From positions 1-64,000 of the forward strand of contig LRSR01006750.1 in the NCBI GenBank assembly GCA_001579985.1: 64,000 nucleotides of DNA, written 5' to 3'. The DNA comes from Hypsibius dujardini (Eukaryota; Tardigrada; Eutardigrada; Parachela; Hypsibiidae). Positions 46,843 to 59,128 of this stretch are shown here, piece by piece; within the stretch, counting starts at the first letter, position 1; every line of letters starts with the position of its first letter. Below the pieces are notes generated by a model. The model was not told the DNA's origin, did not search any database, and worked only from the letters and a program-made list of their open reading frames with translations. The translations under genes were made by a program, and so were the position numbers.

Positions 46843-48090
46843 GATTAATGCCTGGTTCTCTGCTGAATTTCACTCAATAAGTTGCGTTGGTATGAGGCAA
46901 GGAGTACATCGTTTCGTTATTGCTGGTTAACGACAAGCGGTAACAGACTCAGTGATATTTCATAAACCCGAACTGATCTTCGTCTTCTAGGTCCTGGTCA
47001 TTAGGTATTAGTTAATGTTATACCACTACGTAATGATATTGTTCCCGATTTTCTAATAATCTGTGCGAAAGCACTGGGGTTACGAACGTTACGGGTACGG
47101 GTACGGTGACGGTCGGAAGACCCCACGAAAGAGGCATGGTAAGCCCTTACCGTGTGGCTACCGTCAGCGTCATAACTTTATTTATGATTAGACACACTTT
47201 TTACCCTACGCGACTTCTGAATCTTCGATTTTGATCTATTGGATAACGAAAAAATCGGTTCATGCCAACCGATCGAAAACATTCTTTCGTGACAGGACCA
47301 AATTTAGTGGCAGTTGTAATGAACTGGTTGAGAAACTGAAGATTTTCTGGTGGTCAGTTCGCGCAATTTTACGGGATTGCAAAGCCTCATACGCCTTTTA
47401 TAAAGTTCAAGACGCAATGCAGACGAAACACAGCACGAGTTAACCTGACACGTTCTTATGATCGGCCAGTCCGGGTGGATGAGGATCAGTTTTTATGGTA
47501 AACATTATACTAATCTCTGATTGATGAGCAGCGCACTTTCTTGAGATCCGTGGTTCGAATGGTCGAAGTCTGCTCGGAATGTTTTTGCGGGGCCCTTGAG
47601 GTTACACAAATCATCTGGAATTGAATATTTAGGATAAACGAAAGCAGACTTAAAACTCTGTAATCACCAGTCAGAGTGTTCCAATGCTGCTCAATGATTT
47701 ACACTTAGCATGTAACCATCACTGAACACCGTCAATCATTCAATCAATCAAGTCAATTTTTATGCACACACCCGAACGAGATCGAACATTCAACGATGGT
47801 AAGCCTAATAAAATTTATTATCATTTAATTGAAAAATCCAACAAAGCTAACAAAGCTTCGTGCGCTTCGATTAGGAGACTTGAATGTTTTCTGGAAGCTG
47901 GTTTCGGTTCGGAAAACGGCCAGGATGGCCATTTTATATTAGTCACCTAGCAATCCCTGCAGTTACCGCACTGCTTTAACTAATCTCCCGTCCCATTTGG
48001 AAGAATGTTGTGAGTTGTTTGAGAGTTGTACTATCGGTTTGTGGTCAACGATTACCATTCCAACCATCCCTTGCGGGGCAAGCACCAAAT
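46843..48090. other. intergenic, no gene seen
   Basis: A few short open frames only. A small run of gggtacgggtacggtgacgg lies near 47095. I could not assign any promoter for the gene that starts at 48091. Confidence 0.45.
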
Positions 48091-51000
48091 ATGAAGTCAG
48101 CAAAAGTCCCTCACAAGACTCCAGGAGGTGTTCGCATTGATGTCACTAAACGGTCAGATGAGTATTTTTTTATTAGTTTTTGTCCAAGAGCAAAGTCGCA
48201 TCGTAGTACAGTCGTTCTTTTTTCTAATGTATATCTTACACAATAACTATATACAGTACTCCCGTTTGGTGGGATACTCCCGAAGCGCTGTCCGGTCACC
48301 AGCTGAAGAAGATTGTCCAGCAGAAGAACAATGAAGACCTCAATGCCCTCTTGCACCATCCATGTATGACAAACATGCCGTTTATGCTGCCGTAACGTAA
48401 TAATGGGCAAATTTACACTGAATTCCTTTTTTTGCTATTCAATACTTTATCTAGCAAAACTGGGACTGTCAACGGATGCTGATACCAATAAGATCTACCA
48501 GACAATTAACTATATTGTCACTCAGCCAGATGAGTATTATCTGGCGCAAAAGTTGAAAGTGGGAAATCAGCTGAAGAAGGTTGCCGTTCAGCATGGTGAT
48601 TTTACGCCCTTAACGGAACCGTATCGTTCGATTGGTGGAGTGACAGTGTTCGACGAAATGCTTATCCGCAGAGCCATACGGACACGCATAGTAAGTGCTA
48701 ACCTACTTGCTGTGAATCCTAACTTCAGGGTCGTGAAAACCGAGAATCGCTACTTAATTTGCCGCGCTTGAAATTAAATAAGCGTGTTGGCTTTCAAAGC
48801 ACTTTGAAATCCGAACTAATTGTGTTTCTTATTTGAGGTCGTGTGCGACGTCTCATTAATTTAGGGTCAATAATTTCTTTCTTGTTATATTCGAAATCAG
48901 TTTTGTTTCTGTTCTGCTTTGTTCTGTTTTATTCTGTTCTGTTTTGTTCTGTTCTGTTCTGTTTTGTTTCGTTTAATTCCAACAATTTGTAGGTGTTTTT
49001 TTCTGTTCGTTCCCTTTCTGTTGTTCTAAATATTTTCCACTCTGGTTAACTATGCTTTGCTTAATACTGTTCTGCATAATTCTGTTTCGTTCTGTTCTGT
49101 TCGGACCTGGTTCTTGTATTCTGTTCTTGTCTGACCGATTGTGTTCGGGTCACGCACAAGATCAGAACTGAACTATTTTCCGCCGTGTTATGCACATGCT
49201 TTTCGTGTTTGTAGCCCGCACGACTTCAATCTATGGAGAACTTGAGACCGCACATTTCTGATAAGTCTCATCATCTAGAGCGCTTCCTGCCATCAATGAA
49301 TATGGAAATGCGGGCTCTGCTCGCCAGTGTAGTGAGTGCGTGACGAGAACATTCAATGTTATGCACCATTTAATCTGTTGGCGTTCTAGTTTTGAAATGA
49401 AGTATTGTTTTAGCGTAGAAGTCACCGGGAGCGAAAGCAACATTGGCTGCAGGAACGCCCCGGCCCAGAGACAAGAAACGTTTGGCGTTAGCATTACATC
49501 CCGCTGAAGACCTTTGCTCACCGACCGACGGCGGATACGTCTCATGGTGTTTGTTCATGAAGAAACTTCATGACTGTAACAATAAGATAGTGCGGGGTCG
49601 AGACCTTTCTGAATTTGTCGACCAAAGTGAGCAGGTTCGTGCAGAACATACTGCACAGTGCTGTCATAACCCAAGTCTAAATACAATCAGAAGCAAAATT
49701 ACTGAAGAGACATATGCGCATATACAGATGCAGACATAGATACAGACACAGACACAGACACAGACATAGATGCAGATGCAGACACAGACACAGACAAGAC
49801 ACAGACAAGGGGCAGAACCAAGAAAATCTTAATGGCTTGGAGTCTTGCAGTACGTTGAGGAACAGCTCAAAAAATTGCGCCTGAAGAACGTGGTGACCTT
49901 AGTCTATGACTCACCCCACCTGGGCGGAGCCAGTCACATTTTATACTCCACAAATGAATTGCAACAACTTATCGGCAAAATGTACGTGATTCGCAGCGTA
50001 CTGTATTATAATAACATTTGAAACAATTTTCCATTGAATTTATCCGGTCGTTCTTCTTGACAGGGATCCGGAAGTCCGCAATTCCGAACGTCGAAGTTTC
50101 CTATCATACCTTCACTGGATTGACGTGCTCCTCACTTCCATTAGCAACGTTCGACTACGCGAAATCATATCATGGGTGTGTAATTTCAAATTTTTCTAAT
50201 GTGTTGGAACTGCTGTTCGATGCCGAGCTTCGTTTTTCTGTGTGGTTGGACAGAAACCCTTAACCTATGTAAGGGTAGAAGAATTGCGAAATAATTTCGA
50301 GCCGGACAACCTTAATCGAGCACCTAGGTAAATGAGCCTAACGCTTTCGATTCGATCACATAGTCTTACATGAGCCGACGGACTACTCTTTATATACATG
50401 GACTTCTAATACAGTTTGATGTATCAGCCCAAGTTTCGAATCCAAAAATCGGAACAGGATTTGCAAGAGGACTCATCCAACAGCCAATTGCTTTATCACG
50501 AGCATGAGCACCACCAGAATTTAATAGCAAATTCTCAAATGAATACCTCCGATCAGGTATAAATTACCCATGTATATGTTCTACATACGGAGCGACCATT
50601 GATTGTGTTTCGAACGCACCATTAGACTCAGCTGTTATGGCGCCGATTTCACCGAGACAAATTATCTGGAAAATTTGACCGACCAAGACCATTGCCGTAA
50701 TTGCTCACTGAAATAACATTTTCTTTAGGTATTGTCTTCATGACTTTGATTGCTTGTTTGAAGGTCAGGGGTAGATGACTGGCGCTTTGAGGGCAGTCCC
50801 CCTTGGCTTGACGGGATCTCCAAGGTGCATAACCGCTTTCAATCCGTCAAAAGTGAGCTGAGCTTGCAGACGATAATTAAAAAGTATGATGCGCAAACGA
50901 TTGACCATGACCTCTGTCTCTCAGTAGATGGTGCAACGTATTACGTGGTCATCATTAAAAATCTGCAATTTAACAGAACCCAGCGCAAAGTGACTAAGGA

Positions 51001-52325
51001 CAATGCGACCGATCTCGTAAACCAAGTGCATGAGAAGTGGAAGAAAATTGAGCGTGCTAAAGGAATCAAATATGAGAAATTCTTGCGGCGCAAACAAGAG
51101 TAAGAATTCATATAAAATCTAGAAATTTTCACTCCCCAAAGAAGCGTGAGAGAAGGCTGATGATGTTTGCTCTGGCAGGGCAAGTAGCCGCAGTTGTGTT
51201 GTTTAAGAATATCTAAAGATATTTTAATTTGCTCAAAACGCGGCTGTTTAGTTTACATAAAATACGGTATATGTTCATCTTATTGAAAATCACGAAAACA
51301 GAAATCCATACTAAAGAGAATATTTTTTTTTCTATTTTAAATAAAATAACTGTTTATGTCAGTAAACTTTACCAGTAGATTTAAATTTATTGGATATTCT
51401 ATTTGATTTCAAAGACTTTTTTGAGTTCAACAACATCAAGCAAAATCCGTGTTTGCCAAGTAGCTCCTAGTCCCCGCTGCCTCTTGTGCCCGAACAAGAG
51501 GGTTCTGACCTCGTGAAGGCTTTTCTTATAAGTATGTTGGTTGTTTCATTCTTCGTTGTTTCAGAGAAGTTTTCTGGACGCTCCGAAATCCTAATTGGGC
51601 CGAAAGAGCAGTTAAGCGGAAAAAAGAAACCTTCACGGACCGGTATCATCAGAAGAGGGACGTTCTTCGTGTTAACACATGGTAAATAAATTGAGCTAAT
51701 AATTAACTGTATTATAGTTTAATGTTAATTTTGACCGAAGGTATTCTGACTTGGAAGATCAATGTAAAGTGGTAATGGGCACGGTCAAACCAATGAAAAT
51801 GGTCGAACGATTCGGCGCCATTTCTTGGGATCATTTCAACTTTGCCCTGGAACGTTTGGCGCTGGTTTTCTGTTCTCTTTCCAGCAGAGATCTGACTGAT
51901 CTTCAAATGCGAGCGGCAGCCAGGGTAACAGACTATTTTTCTGACGTATTAAGTGGAAATGTTGATATATAGAAGTATTTGTGTAGTTCGTATTGCGAGA
52001 GGTTCTCGGTGGCCCAGAGGATTTGATCAGCCGGTGTTTCAAGTACCGGGGCATACCCTATGAGCTACCTTTTCTCCGTCCTGGCCGTGGTAAGTCTCTG
52101 GTCATGGAGGTAGAGGAAATCTTGAATCAACCGAAACCGGACGATTACCGTTTCTATAACAAACTTTCGGCTGAGCTACCGACTGTCTTCGCCTCAATCG
52201 ACGGGATGACCAAAGAGGGTTCAAATGCTCCGGTGCTGAAACATCCGGTGATTGATGTGAGGGGATCAATGAAACCCATCAGTCTACCTGTTCGTTCGCA
52301 TTTACCCCCTTCAACCTCAGAGTGA
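48091..52325 (+). CDS. unrecognised 719-aa protein, 13 exons
   Basis: Exons: 48091-48161, 48257-48363, 48455-48690, 49215-49331, 49419-49634, 49851-49981, 50064-50175, 50428-50556, 50632-50696, 50764-51099, 51565-51681, 51741-51924, 51987-52325. All junctions are GT-AG and every phase closes, giving 2160 nt. The product is soluble-looking: no signal peptide or membrane helix. It is rich in charged helices, for example VHEKWKKIERAKG and NWAERAVKRKKE, with an early motif DTPVWWDTPEALSG and a late stretch WDHFNFALERL then DLQMRAAARF. I do not recognise a domain; the tone is like coiled-coil or axonemal proteins, but that is a guess. The start could lie further upstream, since the frame is open before the ATG. 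Confidence 0.65.
48895..49130 (+). repeat. TTCTG pentanucleotide microsatellite
   Basis: Ttctgttctg units with tttgttctg variants fill two stretches (about 48900-48970 and 49010-49125) of the third intron of the 719-aa gene. Confidence 0.8.
49735..49810 (-). repeat. ACAGAC repeat
   Basis: Acagac units with agatac and agatgc variants lie in the fifth intron of the 719-aa gene. Confidence 0.8.
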
Positions 52326-52943
52326 CCATGAATAACATGCTTCTTCATCAATTTTCATTGTGTCATTGTTGTAATTTGAAGCTTCCGGAAACAAACATTA
52401 TCCTAGTCCAATCCATGTATTAGCCTTGTCATTCACACGCTATAAAAACTAAGATTATTGTTTTTAACTGGCCTTTTATATCTATTGCAAAAAATATTTT
52501 GAACATGCCGGATAGAGTTGGCAATAGAGTTTTACCAATCAGGGCCTTACACAGTTTCCTGAATTGACTCAAATTGCTGTAAAATGGGTTGTCGTGTCGG
52601 CATGTAAAATACGCTGTAGACCTGATATATAATTGTCCATTAATGGCCTAGTGTACCATATAATCGCCCGTTCAAAATTGGAGGCAAAACTATAATCAAA
52701 GCTCTTTTTGAAGACCAAGCCTAAATTCAGTCGAACCTTCCACACTCAATCAGCATACCTGCTCATACATACACCTAATTCACATTCTAACATTTCCCTC
52801 CGTCCGTTTCAACACGTCTCTAAAGGAGAACATTTAGCAGTACATTTAGCTGACAATCATCAAGTTGGCACTAAGTACGTACGAATTTTGGAAAGAAGCT
52901 CACTTGCCAACTTCCGCACAACAGACTCGGCACATCTGCTCAC
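52326..52943. other. intergenic, no gene seen
   Basis: Likely 3' UTR of the 719-aa gene, then unremarkable sequence. No canonical polyadenylation signal is obvious. Confidence 0.4.
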
Positions 52944-53227
52944 TACCGTATTCCCCCGATCTCAAGGGACAGTTAAGCCCCACCCCCTCCAGTCATCGGT
53001 TGACTGTTCAATCGGATTCACTGTGTCGTGATTGGTTGAAGTTTAAGCGCAACTTGGCAGCAATTGATTGATTGATTAAGCGAGATTTCTTGACGCACAC
53101 GTTCAATCAGTTGATTGATTGATTTTAGGTAAACAATAGCAAACGGTGATGAACAGATAAAATCCGGGGTGGATCAAATTAACTGGTAAGGCAAAAACGT
53201 GTCCCTTGAGATCGGGGGAATACGGTA
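52944..53227. mobile_element. MITE, copy 3 of the ATCTCAAGGGAC family
   Basis: Perfect-looking terminal inverted repeats of about 27 bp: taccgtattcccccgatctc at the left and its complement ending at 53227, with TA at both edges. The 284-bp body includes gattgattgatt runs. This is the best preserved of three copies. Confidence 0.8.
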
Positions 53228-53746
53228 TTAGGTGGGATACAGTCACAGCATTGAAGCTTTACAGTAATGAATAAGCCAAGGAACAAAACGCTATGGGTTC
53301 ATCAGCTCAAGTTCACTCCAACTACTTCGTCTGATCATTAAGTAAGTATTGTATCACCTGGAATTCAAATGTGCTCAGTTCTTAATCCATTTTAAGTGAG
53401 ATGTTGTCTGCAATAATTGACTCTATGGTGACTTCACCTGTCGGTAATTCCGCTCTCATGCAATTTAATGGCTCTGAAGTCCTGAAAAAAGGATACACTG
53501 AAGCATTTCCCACTTTGCATGTACAGTGTGCAGCTGTGGGTCCTTTTCTGCCTCTCATACCTGAACTGGCTAGAGTAAATTGGCCACTGTCAAGCATTGT
53601 ACAAGGTGCAGCTTCAACATTAACAGTGACACACTGCATAGATACTGATTAAACATTTCATATGTCATACAATGCAAACTATTTTATAACAATTTCAGAA
53701 TTTTGCCGCTTCAGTTAAATCATTTTTCATTTTTTTCCTCTGAAAC
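53228..53746. other. upstream region of the GPCR gene
   Basis: Both strands have an open frame of some 80 codons around 53390-53650, with no recognisable product and no splice sites that tie them to a gene. I call neither. No promoter motif stands out. Confidence 0.4.
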
Positions 53747-54769
53747 ATGAACACAACAGGAGCAAGTTCTAACACAACTGAACTCTGGCAGCAACGAAAC
53801 GCCACGGGAGCCAATCAAACATGTTCACCCATGACCCCCGCAGACCTGATCGCCACTCAGCTTCCCACTGTAATTTTCGGTACCATCATGACGTCCACAC
53901 AGCTTTTCAACCTCTTCATCTTCGCATTATGGCACAATAAAGAGCCATACATTCTGCTGCATGTTTCCCTTGCTTTTGCCTCGCTCTTGGCTGGAATATC
54001 CGTCATCACAGCCGTCCCCCTCCGGTACATTCCCCTCACCGCTGGTAATCTCCTCCTGAACAAGCTCCTCGGTGTGGTATTGATCAGTTACGGTAACTTC
54101 AGTAGCGTACTCGCAAATGTGGCCATTAGCCTGGACCGATGGATGTCCGTGGAATTTGCAATAAAGTATCGCACGGCCATTTCTTCACATAAAACGCTCT
54201 TTGTGAGCGTGGTCTTTGTTTTTGGAGGCTCTTTGGTCATGCACGGGTTAGGTATCCCGGTATTTTGGCGGTTTATCACCGTTGACCCCTGCACGCGGCG
54301 AAAAAACTTCGAAGGCATCGGCCTGGGCTATGTAGCCTGGAATACGGTCCACGAGCTTGTCTTTTTGCCGGTTTTGTTCGTTAGTCAAGCTCGAATACTT
54401 TGGATTGCCTTGGGGTTTAAACTGCAGCGGCTGCGAAGAGAGCGAAATATCAAAGTTTCAATGGAACGACCTAAACCAGGCGCGGAGATGGTTCTTGCAC
54501 CAATTCTTCGAATTGCTTGGAGTTCGCTACTGGCAAGTATGACCATCGTCGGGGTCACGTTAATTTCAAATGTTCCGTCACTCAGCTTGACGTACATTTA
54601 CACTTCTGCCGGCCCGTATCTGCGACGGATAGGCGGCTACATGACCTTTGTGCAGCATTGCACGTCGCCGCTGATTTACCTAATCTTCTGGCCGGAATAC
54701 CGGGCTGTTCTGTTCCGGCTCTGTCGACGGTTGCAAGTCTTATTGACTCCACAGGCCAGCTTGGCCTAA
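53747..54769 (+). CDS. divergent rhodopsin-like GPCR, single exon, 340 aa
   Basis: Seven hydrophobic helices lie at about residues 36-60, 66-93, 105-128, 150-174, 193-222, 250-278 and 292-315. The extracellular N-terminus has four N-glycosylation sequons (N2, N9, N18, N23). The helix 3 end is DRW (130-132) rather than DRY, and helix 7 has SPLIY (307-311) for NPxxY. The helix 2 aspartate is replaced (LAFASLLAG), helix 6 lacks CWxP, and no cysteine is found at the top of helix 3, although C182 lies in loop 2. It should therefore be a plasma-membrane receptor of the class A fold with altered activation switches. The ligand is unknown. The ATG is the first in frame; no intron is needed. Confidence 0.75.
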   Translation: MNTTGASSNTTELWQQRNATGANQTCSPMTPADLIATQLPTVIFGTIMTSTQLFNLFIFALWHNKEPYILLHVSLAFASLLAGISVITAVPLRYIPLTAGNLLLNKLLGVVLISYGNFSSVLANVAISLDRWMSVEFAIKYRTAISSHKTLFVSVVFVFGGSLVMHGLGIPVFWRFITVDPCTRRKNFEGIGLGYVAWNTVHELVFLPVLFVSQARILWIALGFKLQRLRRERNIKVSMERPKPGAEMVLAPILRIAWSSLLASMTIVGVTLISNVPSLSLTYIYTSAGPYLRRIGGYMTFVQHCTSPLIYLIFWPEYRAVLFRLCRRLQVLLTPQASLA

Positions 54770-54981
54770 CGTCATTTCATAAGGCTACATGTTCCTTCTA
54801 GCAATCTGTGGTTCCGATTGGTTTATTCCCGCCCCCATTGCGGGAATTGCAACGGATTACTGTTAAAACTCATAGCCTTTTCGACAAGTGCAAGATGGTT
54901 AAAAGTGGTTTGGATTGGTTTTACAAGGATGTTCAGAAAAGGGATATATGCTAGATAGTTAGCATGTTAGATGGTATGTTG

Positions 54982-55418
54982 CAGAGCTGTGCCGCTAATT
55001 TAGCAGCCGCTAAACCCGCTAAACCCACTAGACTTTTCAAAGCGCTATCTCGGGTGTTTAACGTTGGCGCGCGCATCGGTATTCGCAGGGAGCCTGCTCC
55101 ATGTTATGAGATTATTTCTTGTAACTTTAAACCGTAATCATAACTTTGAAAATCTGTTTTTCGGGAACATCAATAGCGATCTGCTAGATTACCAGTGCCG
55201 CGTTAAGCGAAAGGCATTTGAAATGGATTAATAGACTAACAAAATTTACAAGAATTTACAAATTTACGGTTCAAAGTTACAAGAAATAATCTCATAACAT
55301 TAAGCAGTATCCTTGTAAATATCGATGCGCGCGACAACGTTAAACACCCGAGATAGTGCTTTGAAAAGTTTAGTGGTTTAGCGGGTTTAGCGGCTGCTAA
55401 ATTAGCGGCACAGCTCTG
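54982..55418. mobile_element. hAT-like MITE with long inverted repeats
   Basis: Ends read CAGAGCTGTGCCGCTAATTT and its complement; arms of about 155 bp pair with scattered mismatches round a 130-bp middle. The CAGAG terminus resembles hAT ends, but the 8-bp flanks (gtatgttg, atatgctc) match only partly, so the superfamily is tentative. It encodes nothing. Confidence 0.6.
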
Positions 55419-55810
55419 ATATGCTCTCAATCTTCAGTTTTTAAATAGGTCGTTCAGGCGACTTGGAAATACACAATCGAAGGTCGTGAATGTTTGTCAA
55501 CATTCATACGGCATTATAGGTCGTTTAACAAAATTCCTTTTGTTTCAATACAACATTCAAAAGGCAAAATGAACTTGTTTCGGTTTTTTCCGAAGAAAAA
55601 GTTATTCTACACCCAAACTTTGGAAAAAATTATTTTGGGCATCTTCCGGCTGCATACGCTTGTCTCTGTTTGAGTCTGCAAAAATGCATTAATACACATT
55701 TCAAGGCTTTAGATATCTGTTACAAAAATAAAAAGATATATACTGCGTCAAAAAATAACTACGGTCTACTGCAAAAATACATGTTACAAGTGCAAAGAAA
55801 ATAAGATTAT

Positions 55811-56634
55811 GCGGACGACATTGTCCTATCCAAGGAGATCGACATCCCGGACAATTGCGCTGCCCTCCAACAGACACTGGACCAACTTCGCCGCTAGACA
55901 AGCAACACCGGAGTAAAGGTCAACCCGGGCAAGTCGCAACACCTCCGCATCTCGCTGAAAACCAACCAAGCATCCGTACCTGGTGGTCACTACACGTTCG
56001 ACGGAAATACTATTCCCATCGTCACTGAAGCGAAGTGCCTTGGCGTAACGTTCTCGAGCAAACTCAACTGGACCGCTCACGTCGAGAACGTCTGCGCTAA
56101 GGCAAGAAAACGCATTTTCTGCATAAATTCCTATTTTCCACAGAAATTTGGTGCAGCGAAACAACTACTGTACAAGAGCCTGATTCTGCCCGTGTTGGAG
56201 TATGGAAGCAGTGTCTGAAATCCAACGACAAAATCTCTCCTGAAGAAGCTCGAGAACGTGCAGAGGCTATTCCTCGAGACCATTCGGCTGAGTCCAGACA
56301 ACCAGACACCGCACGACGAAAACTTCTCACGGTACCATCAACACCTACGGGAAGTTCAGTGGAAGCCTCTATGGCACAGAAGATGCGAGCACACAATGAA
56401 AGCGGTTCGTAAGGTTTTGACGGGGGAGATGCCGGACGGAACCAACATTCTGACATGTCAAGAAACCGTGGCTTCCGGACACTCCAACACCAGGAGTCAA
56501 ACTGCAGTTGGAAAGAAGCAGTTCACCGTCTATCCAGTTGGACGATCCTCCTTTCTCTTTTTCTGGCTCTCTTGCAACCAATTTTTAACACTTCCTGTAA
56601 GGGCTGGCTCTGCCATGCTACTGGAATGTGATTA
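55811..56634 (+). mobile_element. LINE 3' fragment (reverse transcriptase thumb region)
   Basis: The translation starts ADDIVLSKEID, the catalytic A/YADD box of reverse transcriptase, and continues with GVKVNPGKSQ, AKCLGVTFSSKLNW, and LYKSLILPVLEYGSSV, typical of Jockey/CR1-like non-LTR elements. Two stop codons interrupt it, one soon after the ADD box and one after GSSV; the frame then continues to TGA at 56632-56634. The 5' part of the element is absent, as usual for truncated LINE copies. Confidence 0.75.
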
Positions 56635-56639
56635 AAGCC

Positions 56640-59128
56640 AAACCAATAGTACTCGTATATCTCTTGTATCGTAAGGTCAACAGAAATTTCGGGTTCTCAT
56701 AGTGAGAATAGGTCGTCTCAATGACGTCGATCTCTGAACATCCCACGGGTACATCCACGGTACGTCCGTTAACATTTCGTGAGTCCGGCCATGATCAGTT
56801 CATTTATTAGTAATCTGCAGTTTTTTTCACTCCATCCATGTGGTTGTCTACCCTTCCGACCTCGATCTCGTTACCCATCATGGGGGCGTCAGACCGTTCG
56901 TCCGTTTGGTGATATTCAGTCCGTCCAAATGCAGTTCGTGTGCCCGTCAATCCATCCGCATTTACTCGGTCTGTAGTGCTTTTACTACTACTTCCGAGCA
57001 ACCGTTCGTAGTAGTCCGTTTGATTATAAACTGAATATGAAGCAACAGTCCCAATGCAGCGCAAGTTCGCATATGGTATAAATGACGCGTTTGCACACTT
57101 TCCTCTCATTGTTTGTCAATATTTTGGATTCAAACAGTTAACAATAAATCAGGCAAACACATGTGACAATAATTTAAAAAAAAAACTAAAAATACAGTTT
57201 TTTAAAAATGGAAAACAAAAAAGAAATCTTGTGGCTATTTCGATTGATATACGTCACGATTTTGCTCTGTTTGTTGTGCCTTGTGCAGCATTTATGCCAA
57301 AACAAAAACTGACCTCACTGGCTTGGTCAAATTTCCGACACGCTTTTCATACTAAACTATACAACGCATAACCCAGGCGGAACATCATCGGTTCACACTC
57401 TGTGTTCTCCACTTTTTGCACAGTTTTGATAATGTAAAATTTCGTTTATTACTATTTCAGTTGTTTTCAATTTTGGAACACTATTTCAACGGATTTACCA
57501 AAAACAACCACTTTAATCACATCGATCCAACAGAGCAGTTTAGTGATAAATTATTACATTTGATTATATTATCATGTGAGTTGTCATATGCGTAAAAGTC
57601 TATTTATCTGAGTTTGCCAAGACTGTTTTCGCGAAAAATTATTGCAGATTGAGGCGTCCAAATTATGCAAAAAGCAATCGGGTGGCGTGGTGGAAATTAA
57701 AATCAGCAGGGCCGGCAGGGGGTGTCTTGACTGGCCAGTCTTCTACGATGTGTCGGGGGAATTCTGTCAGATCTGTTCTGTCATTGAAACATTAAAACAA
57801 TGACCCTCTTACAAAATGTCGCCCTGACATTGTCAGGAATATATGAAGTGTGAACACCTACCTCACGATTCGAGGACTCTTATGCGACTTTAAAACGAAG
57901 TATAAACGTATCATTAAAGGGAAAACAAAAGTGCGGCAGAATTATAATTCCGACCTTGGAAACAATGCCTTTTGCTCCTTTGACCACGCTCTGGCCCTAT
58001 CGTTAGGGGTTCTGGTTTCCAATTGTAAAAAGCCTAAAAGAGCCCGTGGGGCCGTCAACTGTACAAGAAACAGGTCTCAGCAGATTTTCGTATTTGTTCG
58101 TATTTGTGTGGTGGTACATTTTTAATGGATCAAGTTACGCAGGTGCACCTTGGCGCTCTGCTCATCGGGAATTTACCCAATTGGATTAGAGCATTGGCTT
58201 TTACGTCTTCTACAACTCTTCTGTGAGTTTCCGACGGCAGGTAAATTTGCTGTTCGCTCTCTCAGTTCAGGACGGCAGTAAGCCTGGCTCACACTCCTGC
58301 ATCACCCTCACCACCCGCACTAGTGTGAGGTACCTTATATTTTGTTCAGGAATCAGGAATTATTTTTAAATATTTCTGAATGGAAAAAGTTCGAATTCCC
58401 GGACTCTCAGACATCTAAAAGTCTCTGGTTCCCTCATGGGGAAATGACGGGCCAGATCTACGGATTTCTTGTTCCTACATGGAAACACCGCAGGACCACA
58501 GCCTTGAAGTTCTCCACATAGAACCGTGTTAACTCAAAACCGATGATGATACTCGCTTATCATGAAGACATATGTATGCGGATCGTTTATGGTATGATTT
58601 GAGCTGCATTACACCATCCATAGCTTAAGACGGGCTAACGTTTTAACTAATACTAACCTGAAATGATATCTTACCCCAAAGTTGATACGGAATAATGATG
58701 GGCACATCACTAGCAATCGGCATCTTGTGCAGTATATGCACAATAGTTTCTCTGTAGCATTAGTTTTTACCGAACAACAAGTGACAAGCGACCAAGTGGA
58801 AGGTTTAGCAAGTCTGCAAGTCATGTCACCTTCTCTGCCGTATCTTAAAAAAGCAGATTACCTTCGAGTTGCCAACTGTATTTTTGAATCTCTTGCTACT
58901 CTATACTTTATTTCAAATTTCATAATAACCGAATTATCCATCACTATACCCGCATTTGTTTGGAGGAAGTTGTCGTGTCAATACTCCGTCAATGCATCTC
59001 ATAGTTGTCTGTCAGTGAAAAAAAAACATTTTTCAAACAACAAACAAACAACTTTCACTATCTCACTGTGCATTATTATGCTGAATTCATATGTTCCATT
59101 TGTGCTCGCAATAGCGAACTTGAAGTTA
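56640..59128. other. intergenic, no gene seen
   Basis: Open frames up to about 150 codons occur (for example 58682-59143, which runs into the mariner end) but have no coding signature I can support. Sequence is AT-rich. Confidence 0.45.

Noticed and set aside
51426-51531. Two extra small exons in the 719-aa gene
   Set aside because: They would need an 11-bp intron. Joining exon 10 directly to 51565 closes the phase and gives a better protein.
53382-53652. Overlapping open frames of about 85 codons on both strands upstream of the GPCR
   Set aside because: Neither has a family match, splice partner or start context; open frames on both strands in the same place suggest composition rather than coding.
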